Below, piece by piece: positions 8,116 through 15,667 of a DNA stretch of 50,955 bases. Every line of letters starts with the position of its first letter. Within the stretch, counting starts at the first letter, position 1. The notes beneath the pieces were generated by a model. That model was not told the origin of the DNA. It searched no databases and saw only the letters and a list, made by a program, of their open reading frames with translations. The stretch is from Pseudomonadota bacterium. Lineage in GTDB: Bacteria; Pseudomonadota; Gammaproteobacteria; Acidiferrobacterales; Acidiferrobacteraceae. Made by a program: the position numbers and the translations under genes. The stretch is from assembly GCA_021794275.1 (NCBI GenBank), contig JAJYRD010000055.1, positions 7,378-58,332 on the forward strand. The letters are read 5' to 3'.

Positions 8116-9195
8116 ATGAAGGACTCGACGAGCTATTTTCTGCCCGATTTCGGTTCTCTCGCCATTGCCGCCAAGGTGCTGCTCATGGCCGAGGCGATCG
8201 CCGTGATATTCACGATCGCCGGCAGCGACAGTCTGGGGCTCGCTACCGCCCGCCATTTCCTGTTCCTATCGGGCTACACCCTGACCATAGCGTTGGTGAG
8301 CCTAGGGTTGTGGCGCCTCGTCAACCGGGGGCTGCGTCAGTTGTCGGCGGTGGTGGGGTCGCTTGTTGTGATCGCGCTCATGATCGTGGCCGTGGTGGGG
8401 GTCACCGAGGGCCTCATCAACGGGCTCTACGCGCTCGGCATCATCCCGACCCGCGCGCCGCCCTGGCAGCTCGCCATCCTAGTCCATGGTGTTCTGATCG
8501 GTACCGTGGTCATGTTGCTTGGCTTGCGCTATCTGTTCGTATCACACAAGGCACAGATCGATGCCAAGCTCGAGCAGGAGGCCCGCATCCAGGCCCTGCA
8601 GTCGCGCATCCGACCACATTTCCTCTTCAATAGCATGAACAGCATTGCGAGTCTTACGCGCAGCGACCCGCCACGCGCCGAGGCGGCACTTCAGGATCTC
8701 GCGGATCTGTTTCGTGTACTGCTTGCCGATGCCCGCAAGCTCGTGCCGATCACGGCCGAGCAAGAGATCTCGCGCCAGTACCTGGAAATCGAAAAGTTGC
8801 GGCTCGGCGATCGGCTCACTGTCCAGTGGACCGTAAGTAACGTTCCCCGCAACGCGCTTATCCCAACGCTGACCTTGCAGCCGCTCCTTGAAAACGCCAT
8901 ATATCACGGTATCGAACCTCGATTCGGTGGGGGCACGGTCAAGGTCGAGCTTTGGGGGGATAACGCCGAGACCTTGAACGTCCTCATCAGTAATCCGGTC
9001 CCGGAGGTCCGCAAGCATGCCCATGGGCGCGGCAACAAGATCGCCATGGATAACATCCGCCAGAGGCTCGCTTCGCATTTTTCGGACGCGGCCACCTTGC
9101 AAACCTTCGAGGAAGGCGATCAATATCACGTCAAAATAAAAATGCCTATTGTGAGAAACCAGGGGGGCAGCTACTTAGCGGAGAGTTCACGATGA
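8116..9195 (+). CDS. algZ: LytS/AlgZ-type sensor histidine kinase
   Basis: ATG at 8116 follows AAGG with a short gap. The 359-residue protein has four membrane helices in residues 17-142, then a coiled segment and the His_kinase (PF06580-type) core. The phosphoacceptor is His168 in RIRPHFLFNSMNSIASL, and the ATP-binding N-box is TLQPLLENAIYHGIEPR. There is no large periplasmic sensor domain, as in AlgZ/FimS. It overlaps the next ATG as ATGA, and the partner regulator follows. By family and position beside argH it is AlgZ, which controls surface and virulence functions in Pseudomonas. The signal and regulon here are unknown. Confidence 0.88.
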   Translation: MKDSTSYFLPDFGSLAIAAKVLLMAEAIAVIFTIAGSDSLGLATARHFLFLSGYTLTIALVSLGLWRLVNRGLRQLSAVVGSLVVIALMIVAVVGVTEGLINGLYALGIIPTRAPPWQLAILVHGVLIGTVVMLLGLRYLFVSHKAQIDAKLEQEARIQALQSRIRPHFLFNSMNSIASLTRSDPPRAEAALQDLADLFRVLLADARKLVPITAEQEISRQYLEIEKLRLGDRLTVQWTVSNVPRNALIPTLTLQPLLENAIYHGIEPRFGGGTVKVELWGDNAETLNVLISNPVPEVRKHAHGRGNKIAMDNIRQRLASHFSDAATLQTFEEGDQYHVKIKMPIVRNQGGSYLAESSR

Positions 9196-9233
9196 GAGAG
9201 ACTGCGGCACCGGCTGAACAGAGGAGGGACACA

Positions 9234-9965
9234 ATGAAGGTCCTGATCGTAGACGACGAAAAACTGGCGCGCGATCGGTTACGGGAGATGGTAGGGGAGA
9301 TCGGCGAACACACGGTGGTGGGCGAGGCCATGAATGGCAGTGAGGCCATCGCCCAGACCGAGCGTCTGAACCCCGACGTGTTGCTCATGGATATCCGTAT
9401 GCCCGGCATGGATGGACTGGAGGCGGCCATGCATCTCATGGGGTTGGATGCGCCCCCCGGCGTCATCTTTACGACCGCCTATGATCAGCATGCCCTCGAC
9501 GCCTTCGAGGTCAACGCCGTCGACTATCTCTTGAAGCCGATCCGCAAGGACCGCCTGGCCAAGGCCCTGAGCAAGGCCGGCAAGTTGAGCCTTCAGCAAC
9601 TCCAGGATCTGAATCAGGCGCAGGAATCGCCCATCGTACGCACCCACCTGAGCGTGCATCTGCGCGGCAATATTCGCCTGGTCCCGGTGCAGGATGTCCT
9701 ATATTTCCTTGCGGACAACAAATATGTGACCGTGCGCACCGCGACCGAGGAGCACCTGATTGAGGACTCGCTCGTGAACCTCGAGCGTGAGTTCGGCGAA
9801 AGTTTTCTGCGGATTCACAGAAACGCCCTGGTCGCCACGCCCTATATCAGCGGCATCGAGAAGGACACGAGCGGCACCTGGCACGTCACCCTGAAGGGTC
9901 TCGACAAGCGGCTTGCGGTGAGCCGACGGCACGCCGCGGCGGTCCGTCGCTGGGCGCGCCGCTAG
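9234..9965 (+). CDS. algR: LytTR-family response regulator (AlgR-like)
   Basis: The start is ATG at 9234, chosen for its strong GAGGAGGG box and because AlgR proteins begin M(N/K)VLIVDDE. An upstream in-frame ATG at 9192 overlaps the algZ stop but would add 14 unconserved residues. Residues 1-120 form the receiver domain, with phosphoacceptor Asp53 in LLMDIRMPGMDG and the switch Lys in NAVDYLLKPIRKDRL. Residues about 140-243 form the LytTR DNA-binding domain (VQDVLYFLADNKYVTVRT, FLRIHRNALV). It pairs with AlgZ. Targets cannot be read from this window. Confidence 0.92.
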   Translation: MKVLIVDDEKLARDRLREMVGEIGEHTVVGEAMNGSEAIAQTERLNPDVLLMDIRMPGMDGLEAAMHLMGLDAPPGVIFTTAYDQHALDAFEVNAVDYLLKPIRKDRLAKALSKAGKLSLQQLQDLNQAQESPIVRTHLSVHLRGNIRLVPVQDVLYFLADNKYVTVRTATEEHLIEDSLVNLEREFGESFLRIHRNALVATPYISGIEKDTSGTWHVTLKGLDKRLAVSRRHAAAVRRWARR

Positions 9966-9969
9966 CCGC

Positions 9970-10485
9970 TTACATACGCCAGAGGGCGGCGAGGGGTCGC
10001 TCGCTGTAGTCCTCGGACTCGAGCGGCAACCGATGCCTACGGATGTCGTCCAAGGTCTCGGCGACTCGCGCAAAGTCTTGTTGGAGTCGCCAGTAGACGC
10101 GGGCACGGCCGCTGTTCTTCTCGAGATCGGCGGTCTGCCCGAAGGCGCTGCGTCCATGGTCGGCGTAATAGGAGAGTTGCCCGCGCGAGCGCAGCCGCTC
10201 CCGAAAGAAGCCGCTCATGAAAAGCGCATATTCGGCCATGTGGCGCACGATGATCATCTCGTGGGCCCGGTCCTCCTCCTGGGCGGCCCTTTGTTCGGCG
10301 AGAAACTGCACCAGGGCGGTGAGCGGACGTTGTTCGTGGTCGGTCAGGGGATAGAGGGCTTCGGTGCGCGCGAAGCGGGCGAGAAGGTCGCTGACATAGG
10401 CCACGGTGGCGGGCTCCCCGATCCCCGCGCGCCTGAAGCCATGTTGGATATGGCGATGAAAAAACTGGGAGAGAGTCGGCGTCAC
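9970..10485 (-). CDS. Uncharacterised alpha-helical protein next to algR
   Basis: The start is GTG at 10485, with AGGAGGT five bases upstream and a good TATAAT at 10517-10522. The 171-residue product has no signal peptide or membrane helix. It is rich in Arg, Gln and aromatic residues, with helices such as LTALVQFLAEQRAAQEEDRA and MAEYALFMSGFFRERL. I do not recognise a family. Convergent placement 4 bp after algR is the only context. Regular codon use and a strong ribosome-binding site make it a real gene. Confidence 0.75.
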   Translation of the reverse strand: MTPTLSQFFHRHIQHGFRRAGIGEPATVAYVSDLLARFARTEALYPLTDHEQRPLTALVQFLAEQRAAQEEDRAHEMIIVRHMAEYALFMSGFFRERLRSRGQLSYYADHGRSAFGQTADLEKNSGRARVYWRLQQDFARVAETLDDIRRHRLPLESEDYSERPLAALWRM

Positions 10486-10516
10486 GATTACCTCCTAACA
10501 CGATCCCCTACGCGTT

Positions 10517-10545
10517 ATTATAGTAAGCGTACGCGCAAGCGAAAG
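10517..10545 (-). promoter_or_regulatory. Sigma-70-type promoter of the gene ending at 9970
   Basis: On the minus strand a perfect TATAAT (10517-10522) is preceded by TTTCGC (10539-10544) at 16 bp. The -10 is strong and the -35 weak. The start codon lies about 30 bases downstream of the -10. Confidence 0.5.
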
Positions 10546-11187
10546 GCCTAAAAGAAAGAGGCGGATCGCCGTCCATCGTTCCTTGCAGGCACACCCAAGC
10601 GGGGCCGCGTGTGCGGGGTGACGGGGTTGGGCGGGCGCACCGTGGCGGTATGCTTAATGGCGGAGCGGCGCGCCGGGACTTAAAGCAGTAGCCCCTGATC
10701 GCGTCTCTTTGTCCGATCCCGCAGGATCGCACGTCGCGCAGCCACTGCTGCCGAAATGCAGATTTCCCCGCGCTTGCCCGGGCGCATCACCCGCTCGTCG
10801 ACTTTCCAGGCAGCATTTATGTCTCGCATCCCGACGCACGGGCGATGTGGAGGCAGCGTATTGGCCCCCACGACGCTGCGTTTTTGCGACGATGCACAAT
10901 ATGGCTGCGACGCGACCCGTTGGCGCGTCTTGCGCGATGTTCGGCGAGGGGTTTTGGGGGCGAGCGAGGACCTCGGCGCCCGCCCCGTCGCGCCCTGTCA
11001 GGTGCGGGGGCTTGCCCAATATGCAGCCTGTGTCGGCACCCCTTGGGCTATCTTTTATGCAGGGCCCTTGCCCGAGTATCATCCCTGCCCGCGCCTAGTC
11101 GCGACGGATGGGTAGGCGCCGAGCGCCTACGGATGGGATATCGGAACGGCGTGCCAGGTACATTTGCGCGAATGGGGGGACAGACTG
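10546..11187 (+). other. 640-bp region without a supported gene
   Basis: Short open frames exist on both strands. Third-position composition is flat and none has a ribosome-binding site, so I do not call a gene. A 16-bp palindromic hairpin GTAGGCGC-CGA-GCGCCTAC (11112-11130) sits 58 bp before the isochorismatase-like gene and is flanked on both sides by GGATGGG or GATGGG. Stretches such as 10740-10990 could be a decayed gene, but I recognise nothing in them. Confidence 0.5.
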
Positions 11188-11751
11188 ATGCCAGCAACGA
11201 TGCTCGATACCGATACGGCCTTGATCCTGATCGACCTGCAAAAAGGGATTGTAAGCCAAGCCATGGCGCATCCCACGGACACGGTCGTGGCGAAGGCGGC
11301 GACATTGGCCGCGACTTTCCGGTATCACGCCTTGCCGGTCGTGCTCGTGACAGTAGATGGCAGGGCGCCCGGGCGCGTCGAGCGACGCCCCAACGCCACC
11401 GAGCGTCCGCGCGATTGGGCCGAACTCGTTCCGGATCTCTGCGCGCAGGTTTCAGACATCCGCATCGTGAAGCGCACCTGGGGCGCGTTCACCGACACAG
11501 GCCTTCGGGAGATGCTGTGCGCGCGCAAGGTGACACAGGTCGTGATCGCCGGGATTGCGACCAGCATCGGTGTCGAATCCACCGCCCGCCAAGCCTATGA
11601 GTTTGGATTTAACGTGACGCTCGCCTGTGACGCCATGACGGACTTCACCATCGAGTCGCACGACCACTCTGTCCAGCGCGTCTTCCCGCGCTTGGGCGAG
11701 ACCGCAACGGTCGCCGATGTGGCCGCGCTGCTCGCCCGGCGCACCGCGTGA
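11188..11751 (+). CDS. Isochorismatase-fold hydrolase lacking the usual Cys nucleophile
   Basis: ATG at 11188 follows GGGGGACAG. The 187-residue protein has the isochorismatase fold: Asp16 in LILIDLQKG and Lys95 in IVKRTWGAF, two of the triad positions. At the third position, where nicotinamidases carry Cys (TxxCV), the sequence reads ATSIGVESTARQAYEFG, with Gly128. True isochorismatases such as PhzD and EntB also lack that Cys, so the substrate may be isochorismate-like and not an amide. The neighbouring EntS-type exporter overlaps it by 4 bp, which hints at a shared metabolite pathway. The function is not proven. Confidence 0.85.
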   Translation: MPATMLDTDTALILIDLQKGIVSQAMAHPTDTVVAKAATLAATFRYHALPVVLVTVDGRAPGRVERRPNATERPRDWAELVPDLCAQVSDIRIVKRTWGAFTDTGLREMLCARKVTQVVIAGIATSIGVESTARQAYEFGFNVTLACDAMTDFTIESHDHSVQRVFPRLGETATVADVAALLARRTA

Positions 11752-13058
11752 GCGGTGCCGTCGAGCCCTTTCCGAGCCGCCACTTGCGCGCGACCTTTCG
11801 TGCGCTCGCGACGCGCGACTACCGTCTCTGGGCGGCAGCCGCCCTGGTCTCGAATCTCGGTACCTGGATGCAGCGGACGGCTCAAGACTGGCTCGTGCTC
11901 ACAGAGCTTACCGCGCATAGCGCGGCGGCTTTAGGTTTGGTTACGGCCCTGCAGTTCGCGCCTCAGGTCTTGCTCTTGCCGCTGATCAGTCATGCCGCCG
12001 ACCGCCTCGATCGTCGTCGGCTCCTGATCGCCACCCAGTCGATCATGGCGGTCCTGGCGCTTGCGCTTGCGGTCCTCATCCTGACGGGCGCGATCCGCCT
12101 GTGGGAGGCCTATCTTCTGGCGCTCCTGCTTGGGGTCGTCACCGCTTTCGATTCGCCGGCCCGCGGGGCCTTCGTGTCGGATCTCGTGCCGGCGCGTGAT
12201 CTCGCCAACGCAGTCGCCCTCAATTCCTTGTCTTTTAATGTGGCCCGCGCCTGCGGCCCGGCGCTCGGCGGGATATTGATCGGCTCGCTCGGCACGGGCC
12301 CCGTTTTCTTGATCAACGCCGCTTCTTTTGGGGCGGTGCTCATGGCTTTGCGCCGACTGCGACGTTCACCCGCCCCCCGGGCCTCGCGTATCGTGGCGGC
12401 CCCGCGCGCCTTCGCGGAGGGGCTGCGCTATGTCGCCACGCATCCCGAGATCAAGGCCGCTCTCGCGATGTTTTTTTTGATCGGGGCGGCCGGTGTTGCC
12501 TTCCCGATCCTGATATCGGCCATGACGGTCCGCGTCTTTCATGCCGGCGCGGCGCGTTACGGCCTGCTTACGTCGCTCATGGCCGCGGGCGCCGTGGGGG
12601 GCGCCTTGTTCGCCGCGTCGCGCTCGCCACGATTCTCCGTGTTGCAGTGGGCCGCTGCGGTGCTTGCCGTGGCCGGTGTCGCGGCTGCGGTCGCGCCTGG
12701 GTTTGTGGCGTTCGCGTGCCTGCTCCCTGTCCTGGGTTTTGCCATCCAGGTCTTCACGACCTCCGCCAACAGCCTCATCCAATCTTCGGCGGAGCCCGCG
12801 CTGCGGGGGCGTTTGCTCGCGCTCCTGATCGCGTCGGCCTTAGGGGGTGCGCCGATCGCAGCGCCCCTCGCGGGCTGGATCGCGGATGGCCTGGGTCCCC
12901 GAGCCGCATTCCTCGAGGTTGCCGTGCTCGCGGGCGCGGCGCTCGCCATGGGTTCGCGGCTGCGTCGCGCCGAAAGGGCGGGCTGTGCCGCCGCGCCGTC
13001 GGCCCTGAGCCAGTCGCACCCGGCGACGACTCCTGCGGCGCTTGCGGTCCAGGACTGA
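11748..13058 (+). CDS. MFS exporter of the EntS/MFS_3 type
   Basis: GTG at 11748 overlaps the upstream stop as GTGA, so the gene is translationally coupled. The 436 residues contain 11-12 membrane helices. Signature parts are FRALATRDYRLWAAAALVSN and LGTWMQRTAQDWLVL near TM1, and DRLDRRRLLIATQS between TM2 and TM3, all typical of the MFS_3/enterobactin-exporter-like group. Such proteins export small aromatic compounds, siderophores or drugs by proton antiport. Coupling to an isochorismatase-fold enzyme suggests a common product, but no siderophore synthesis genes are present here. Confidence 0.88.
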   Translation: MSGAVEPFPSRHLRATFRALATRDYRLWAAAALVSNLGTWMQRTAQDWLVLTELTAHSAAALGLVTALQFAPQVLLLPLISHAADRLDRRRLLIATQSIMAVLALALAVLILTGAIRLWEAYLLALLLGVVTAFDSPARGAFVSDLVPARDLANAVALNSLSFNVARACGPALGGILIGSLGTGPVFLINAASFGAVLMALRRLRRSPAPRASRIVAAPRAFAEGLRYVATHPEIKAALAMFFLIGAAGVAFPILISAMTVRVFHAGAARYGLLTSLMAAGAVGGALFAASRSPRFSVLQWAAAVLAVAGVAAAVAPGFVAFACLLPVLGFAIQVFTTSANSLIQSSAEPALRGRLLALLIASALGGAPIAAPLAGWIADGLGPRAAFLEVAVLAGAALAMGSRLRRAERAGCAAAPSALSQSHPATTPAALAVQD

Positions 13059-13176
13059 GGCCGGCGATTTCCGATCCGCGACCCCCTGTCCTCACCGGAA
13101 TATCAAGAATTGACAGGCCCAGGGTCGAGGGTATGATGCGCGGCAACCACCCCACCCCCGCTTCGGAGTTCTCGTC

Positions 13177-14460
13177 ATGACAGTTTTGGGCACCCCTTTG
13201 ACACGCGATGCCACGCGTTTGCTTTTGCTCGGTAGCGGCGAACTGGGTAAAGAGGTCGCCATCGAGGCCCAGCGGCTTGGCGTGGAGGTCATCGCGGTCG
13301 ATCGCTACAAGGATGCGCCGGCCCATCAGGTGGCCCACCGCTCCTACGTGATCGACATGCGCGATCCCAAGGCGGTGCGGGACGTTATCACGCGCGAGCG
13401 GCCGGATTTCGTGGTTCCGGAGCTCGAGGCGATCGCCACCGAGACCTTGATGGAAATCGAAAACGAGGGTCTGGCCGAGGTCATCCCTACCGCCCGTGGG
13501 GCGTTTCTCACCATGAACCGCGAGGGTATCCGTCGGCTCGCCGCCGAGGAACTCAAGATTCCGACCTCGCGCTACGCCTTTGCCGGCAGCCTTGAAGAAT
13601 TGCAGGACGCTGCTGCCATGGTGGGCTTCCCTTGCGTCGTAAAGCCGGTCATGTCGTCGTCCGGGAAGGGTCAGTCGGTGGCCACGGACGAGGCCGGGCT
13701 CGTGGCGGCTTGGCACGAGGCCCAGAAAAAGAGTCGGGTCAAGCTGGCGCGCGTCATCGTCGAGTCCTTCATCGAGTTCCAGTACGAGATCACCTTGCTC
13801 ACCGTACGCGCTGCGGGGCCCGAGGGCGCGATCGAGACCCATTTCTGCGAGCCGATCGGCCATCGCCAGGAGCGCGGCGACTATGTCGAGAGCTGGCAAC
13901 CGCAGCCCATGAGTGAGAAGGCGCTGTATCGGGCGCGCGAGATGGCGGAGAAGGTGACCGCCGCGCTAGGGGGGCGCGGCATCTTCGGCTGCGAATTCTT
14001 CGTGAACGAAGACCAGGTCTGGTTCTCGGAGGTGAGCCCGCGGCCGCACGACACCGGGCTCGTGACCCTCGCGAGCCAATACCAGAGCGAGTTCGAGCTG
14101 CATGTGCGGGCCATCCTGGGTCTGCCGGTCTCGACCGAGCTGATACGTCCGGGAGCGAGCGCCGTCATTTACGGGAACCAGGACACGACCGGCGTTCGCT
14201 TTGGCGCTGTGGATCAGGCCCTCAGGGTGCCCGGCACCAAGTTGCGGCTCTTCGGCAAGCCCGAGAGCTTCGTGCGGCGGCGCATGGGGGTGGCGCTTGG
14301 CGTGGCGTCCGACATCGACACCGCGCGTCGTCGCGCCCAGGAGTGCGCGGGTCTCGTGCAGGTCCTCGCCCCCGGGCTTTCGCTAGAGACCGATGCCGAT
14401 CCCGAAGCCGAAGTTCCAGTGTCGGCGTCGCGGCCGGTACGCGTGCCAGACGTGACTTGA
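13177..14460 (+). CDS. purT: Formate-dependent phosphoribosylglycinamide formyltransferase PurT
   Basis: ATG at 13177 follows GGAG. The ATP-grasp enzyme is seen in [21 protein letters not shown] (N-terminal), [15 protein letters not shown] (ATP loop) and [14 protein letters not shown] (metal and active-site region). It formylates glycinamide ribonucleotide with formate and ATP in purine synthesis. The family is near 390-395 residues and homology ends near [11 protein letters not shown]. The extra 30 or so residues (ending [10 protein letters not shown]) are low-complexity. Of these, the last 25 (78 bp including the stop) overlap the convergent slp gene, so that part of the tail is antisense to coding sequence. 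Confidence 0.95.
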   Translation: MTVLGTPLTRDATRLLLLGSGELGKEVAIEAQRLGVEVIAVDRYKDAPAHQVAHRSYVIDMRDPKAVRDVITRERPDFVVPELEAIATETLMEIENEGLAEVIPTARGAFLTMNREGIRRLAAEELKIPTSRYAFAGSLEELQDAAAMVGFPCVVKPVMSSSGKGQSVATDEAGLVAAWHEAQKKSRVKLARVIVESFIEFQYEITLLTVRAAGPEGAIETHFCEPIGHRQERGDYVESWQPQPMSEKALYRAREMAEKVTAALGGRGIFGCEFFVNEDQVWFSEVSPRPHDTGLVTLASQYQSEFELHVRAILGLPVSTELIRPGASAVIYGNQDTTGVRFGAVDQALRVPGTKLRLFGKPESFVRRRMGVALGVASDIDTARRRAQECAGLVQVLAPGLSLETDADPEAEVPVSASRPVRVPDVT

Positions 14461-14889
14461 GAGCAACTGTACCCGCGGATAGACGTAGTGGGCCTCACCG
14501 ATCAGTCCCGGCCGGGTTCCGATCACGGTCCCCACGATCGTCACGAGTCGGCCGCGAGCAAAGAGCATGGGATCCAGGTAGCCGGGTGCCACCGCCTGGA
14601 AGCGTCCCTTGGGGGTCGCCCGAAGCCGCGGGCGGCCGCTTGCGCCCAGGGGGTAGGCGAGGACGGTGAGGGTGCTGTGCTGGGGTCCCACGTTGTCCTG
14701 CACCACGACGCCGCCCCAGCGCACCCGCGCCCCGCGTGTGCGCAGAGGGTGGGCGAGGACTGCGCGCAGACCCATGTGGCGGTCGATGTGGGCAGCCTCG
14801 GGCCGCGGATGCGTGGCGCAGCCCGCGAGGCCCAGGGTGAGCAGGGCGATGGAGGCGCGCGTCGTGCGGGTCCTGGTCGCGTGCGTCAT
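14383..14889 (-). CDS. slp: Slp-family outer-membrane lipoprotein (copy 1)
   Basis: ATG at 14889 follows AAGGAGG; upstream codons in the same frame are not protein-like. The signal peptide ends in the lipobox [10 protein letters not shown]. The mature part matches Slp: [45 protein letters not shown] and [12 protein letters not shown]. Slp lipoproteins are induced in stationary phase or by starvation and are linked to acid and outer-membrane stability in E. coli. It lies 31 bp downstream of a second slp gene and is probably cotranscribed with it. The 3' end overlaps purT by 78 bp tail to tail. Confidence 0.9.
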   Translation of the reverse strand: MTHATRTRTTRASIALLTLGLAGCATHPRPEAAHIDRHMGLRAVLAHPLRTRGARVRWGGVVVQDNVGPQHSTLTVLAYPLGASGRPRLRATPKGRFQAVAPGYLDPMLFARGRLVTIVGTVIGTRPGLIGEAHYVYPRVQLLSSHVWHAYRPRRRHWNFGFGIGIGL

Positions 14890-14920
14890 GGGTGTTGTCC
14901 TCCTTAAGGTTTGCTCGCGG

Positions 14921-15460
14921 TCAGTAGCCTGGGCCCTCGTCCTCGTGCCAGCCCCAGTCGAAATCGGGGCCAAAGCCTATGCCCCATCCCCAGGGCCAGG
15001 GGTTCGCATAGTAATAACGCGAGTATCGCGGGCGCGGGCGCCAGAGGTGGACGGCGGTTGTCTGGACCACCGGAAAGTCGTACAGGTAGCTCCCGATGGG
15101 ATCTTTCTGGTAGCCGGAGAAGGTTCCGAGCACAGTAATCTTGCGACCGGTCGCATAGACTGCGGGGTCAAGGAAGCCCGGAACCCGCGCCAGAAAGCGT
15201 CCGCCGCTGAAGCGCACCCGGCGCGGCCTGCCATCGTGGCGCAAGGGCCGGCTCACGACCTGTACCCAGGTGGCGCGGGGACTGTTGATCACCTTGCTTA
15301 TGACGCCGCCCCACCGCACGCGCACGCCAATTGGCGCTGTGTGGGCGCGCGCTGCTGCGACGCCCACTGGCGCGATGTCGGGCGCGCGCAAGGACCTCGG
15401 AGTGGGTGTCGCGCATCCGGCGAGCAAGAGAAGGCTTGCGAGTACAGCCAAAGCTTTCAT
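14921..15460 (-). CDS. slp: Slp-family outer-membrane lipoprotein (copy 2)
   Basis: The start at 15460 gives a clean signal peptide and lipobox (MKALAVLASLLLLAGCATP) with GGAGG upstream; the open frame extends further but is not protein-like. Core motifs agree with Slp: VRVRWGGVISKV, FLARVPGFLDPAVYATGRKI and DPIGSYLYDFPVV. The C-terminal 30 residues are rich in Tyr, Trp, Gly and Pro (ANPWPWGWGIGFGPDFDWGW), an unusual aromatic tail. It is the first gene of a two-gene slp operon and is divergent from lon. Confidence 0.9.
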   Translation of the reverse strand: MKALAVLASLLLLAGCATPTPRSLRAPDIAPVGVAAARAHTAPIGVRVRWGGVISKVINSPRATWVQVVSRPLRHDGRPRRVRFSGGRFLARVPGFLDPAVYATGRKITVLGTFSGYQKDPIGSYLYDFPVVQTTAVHLWRPRPRYSRYYYANPWPWGWGIGFGPDFDWGWHEDEGPGY

Positions 15461-15600
15461 ACGGGTCGGCCTCCATGTCCAATCGAAATGGCCTTTGGGG
15501 GTATCATAAGTCCGTGCCGGAGTCTTGGCCAGAGACCGGCTCGTCTCGTGCGACCATGGCCGCGTACCGGCGGTGCCGCATTCTGGCACAATGGCCGGAC

Positions 15601-15628
15601 CTTGAACCGAGCCTGGGCAGCCCCATAA
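15601..15628 (+). promoter_or_regulatory. Heat-shock (sigma-32-type) promoter of lon
   Basis: CTTGAAC (15601-15607), 13 bp, then CCCCATAA (15621-15628). This is very close to the sigma-32 consensus (CTTGAAA and CCCCATnT, spacing 11-16). Transcription would start about 35 bases before the lon start codon. Confidence 0.82.
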
Positions 15629-15667
15629 CAAGGGTGAACCCCCCAAAAAAACGGCGAACCATAATCG

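Noticed and set aside
10680..11115. Several open frames on both strands between the gene at 9970 and the isochorismatase-like gene
   Set aside because: Flat codon composition, no ribosome-binding sites, no recognisable motif.
3932..11130. Shared GCCTACGG near hairpins at 3948 and 11125 as a REP family
   Set aside because: The octamer also occurs inside coding genes and the hairpins differ, so no family is supported.
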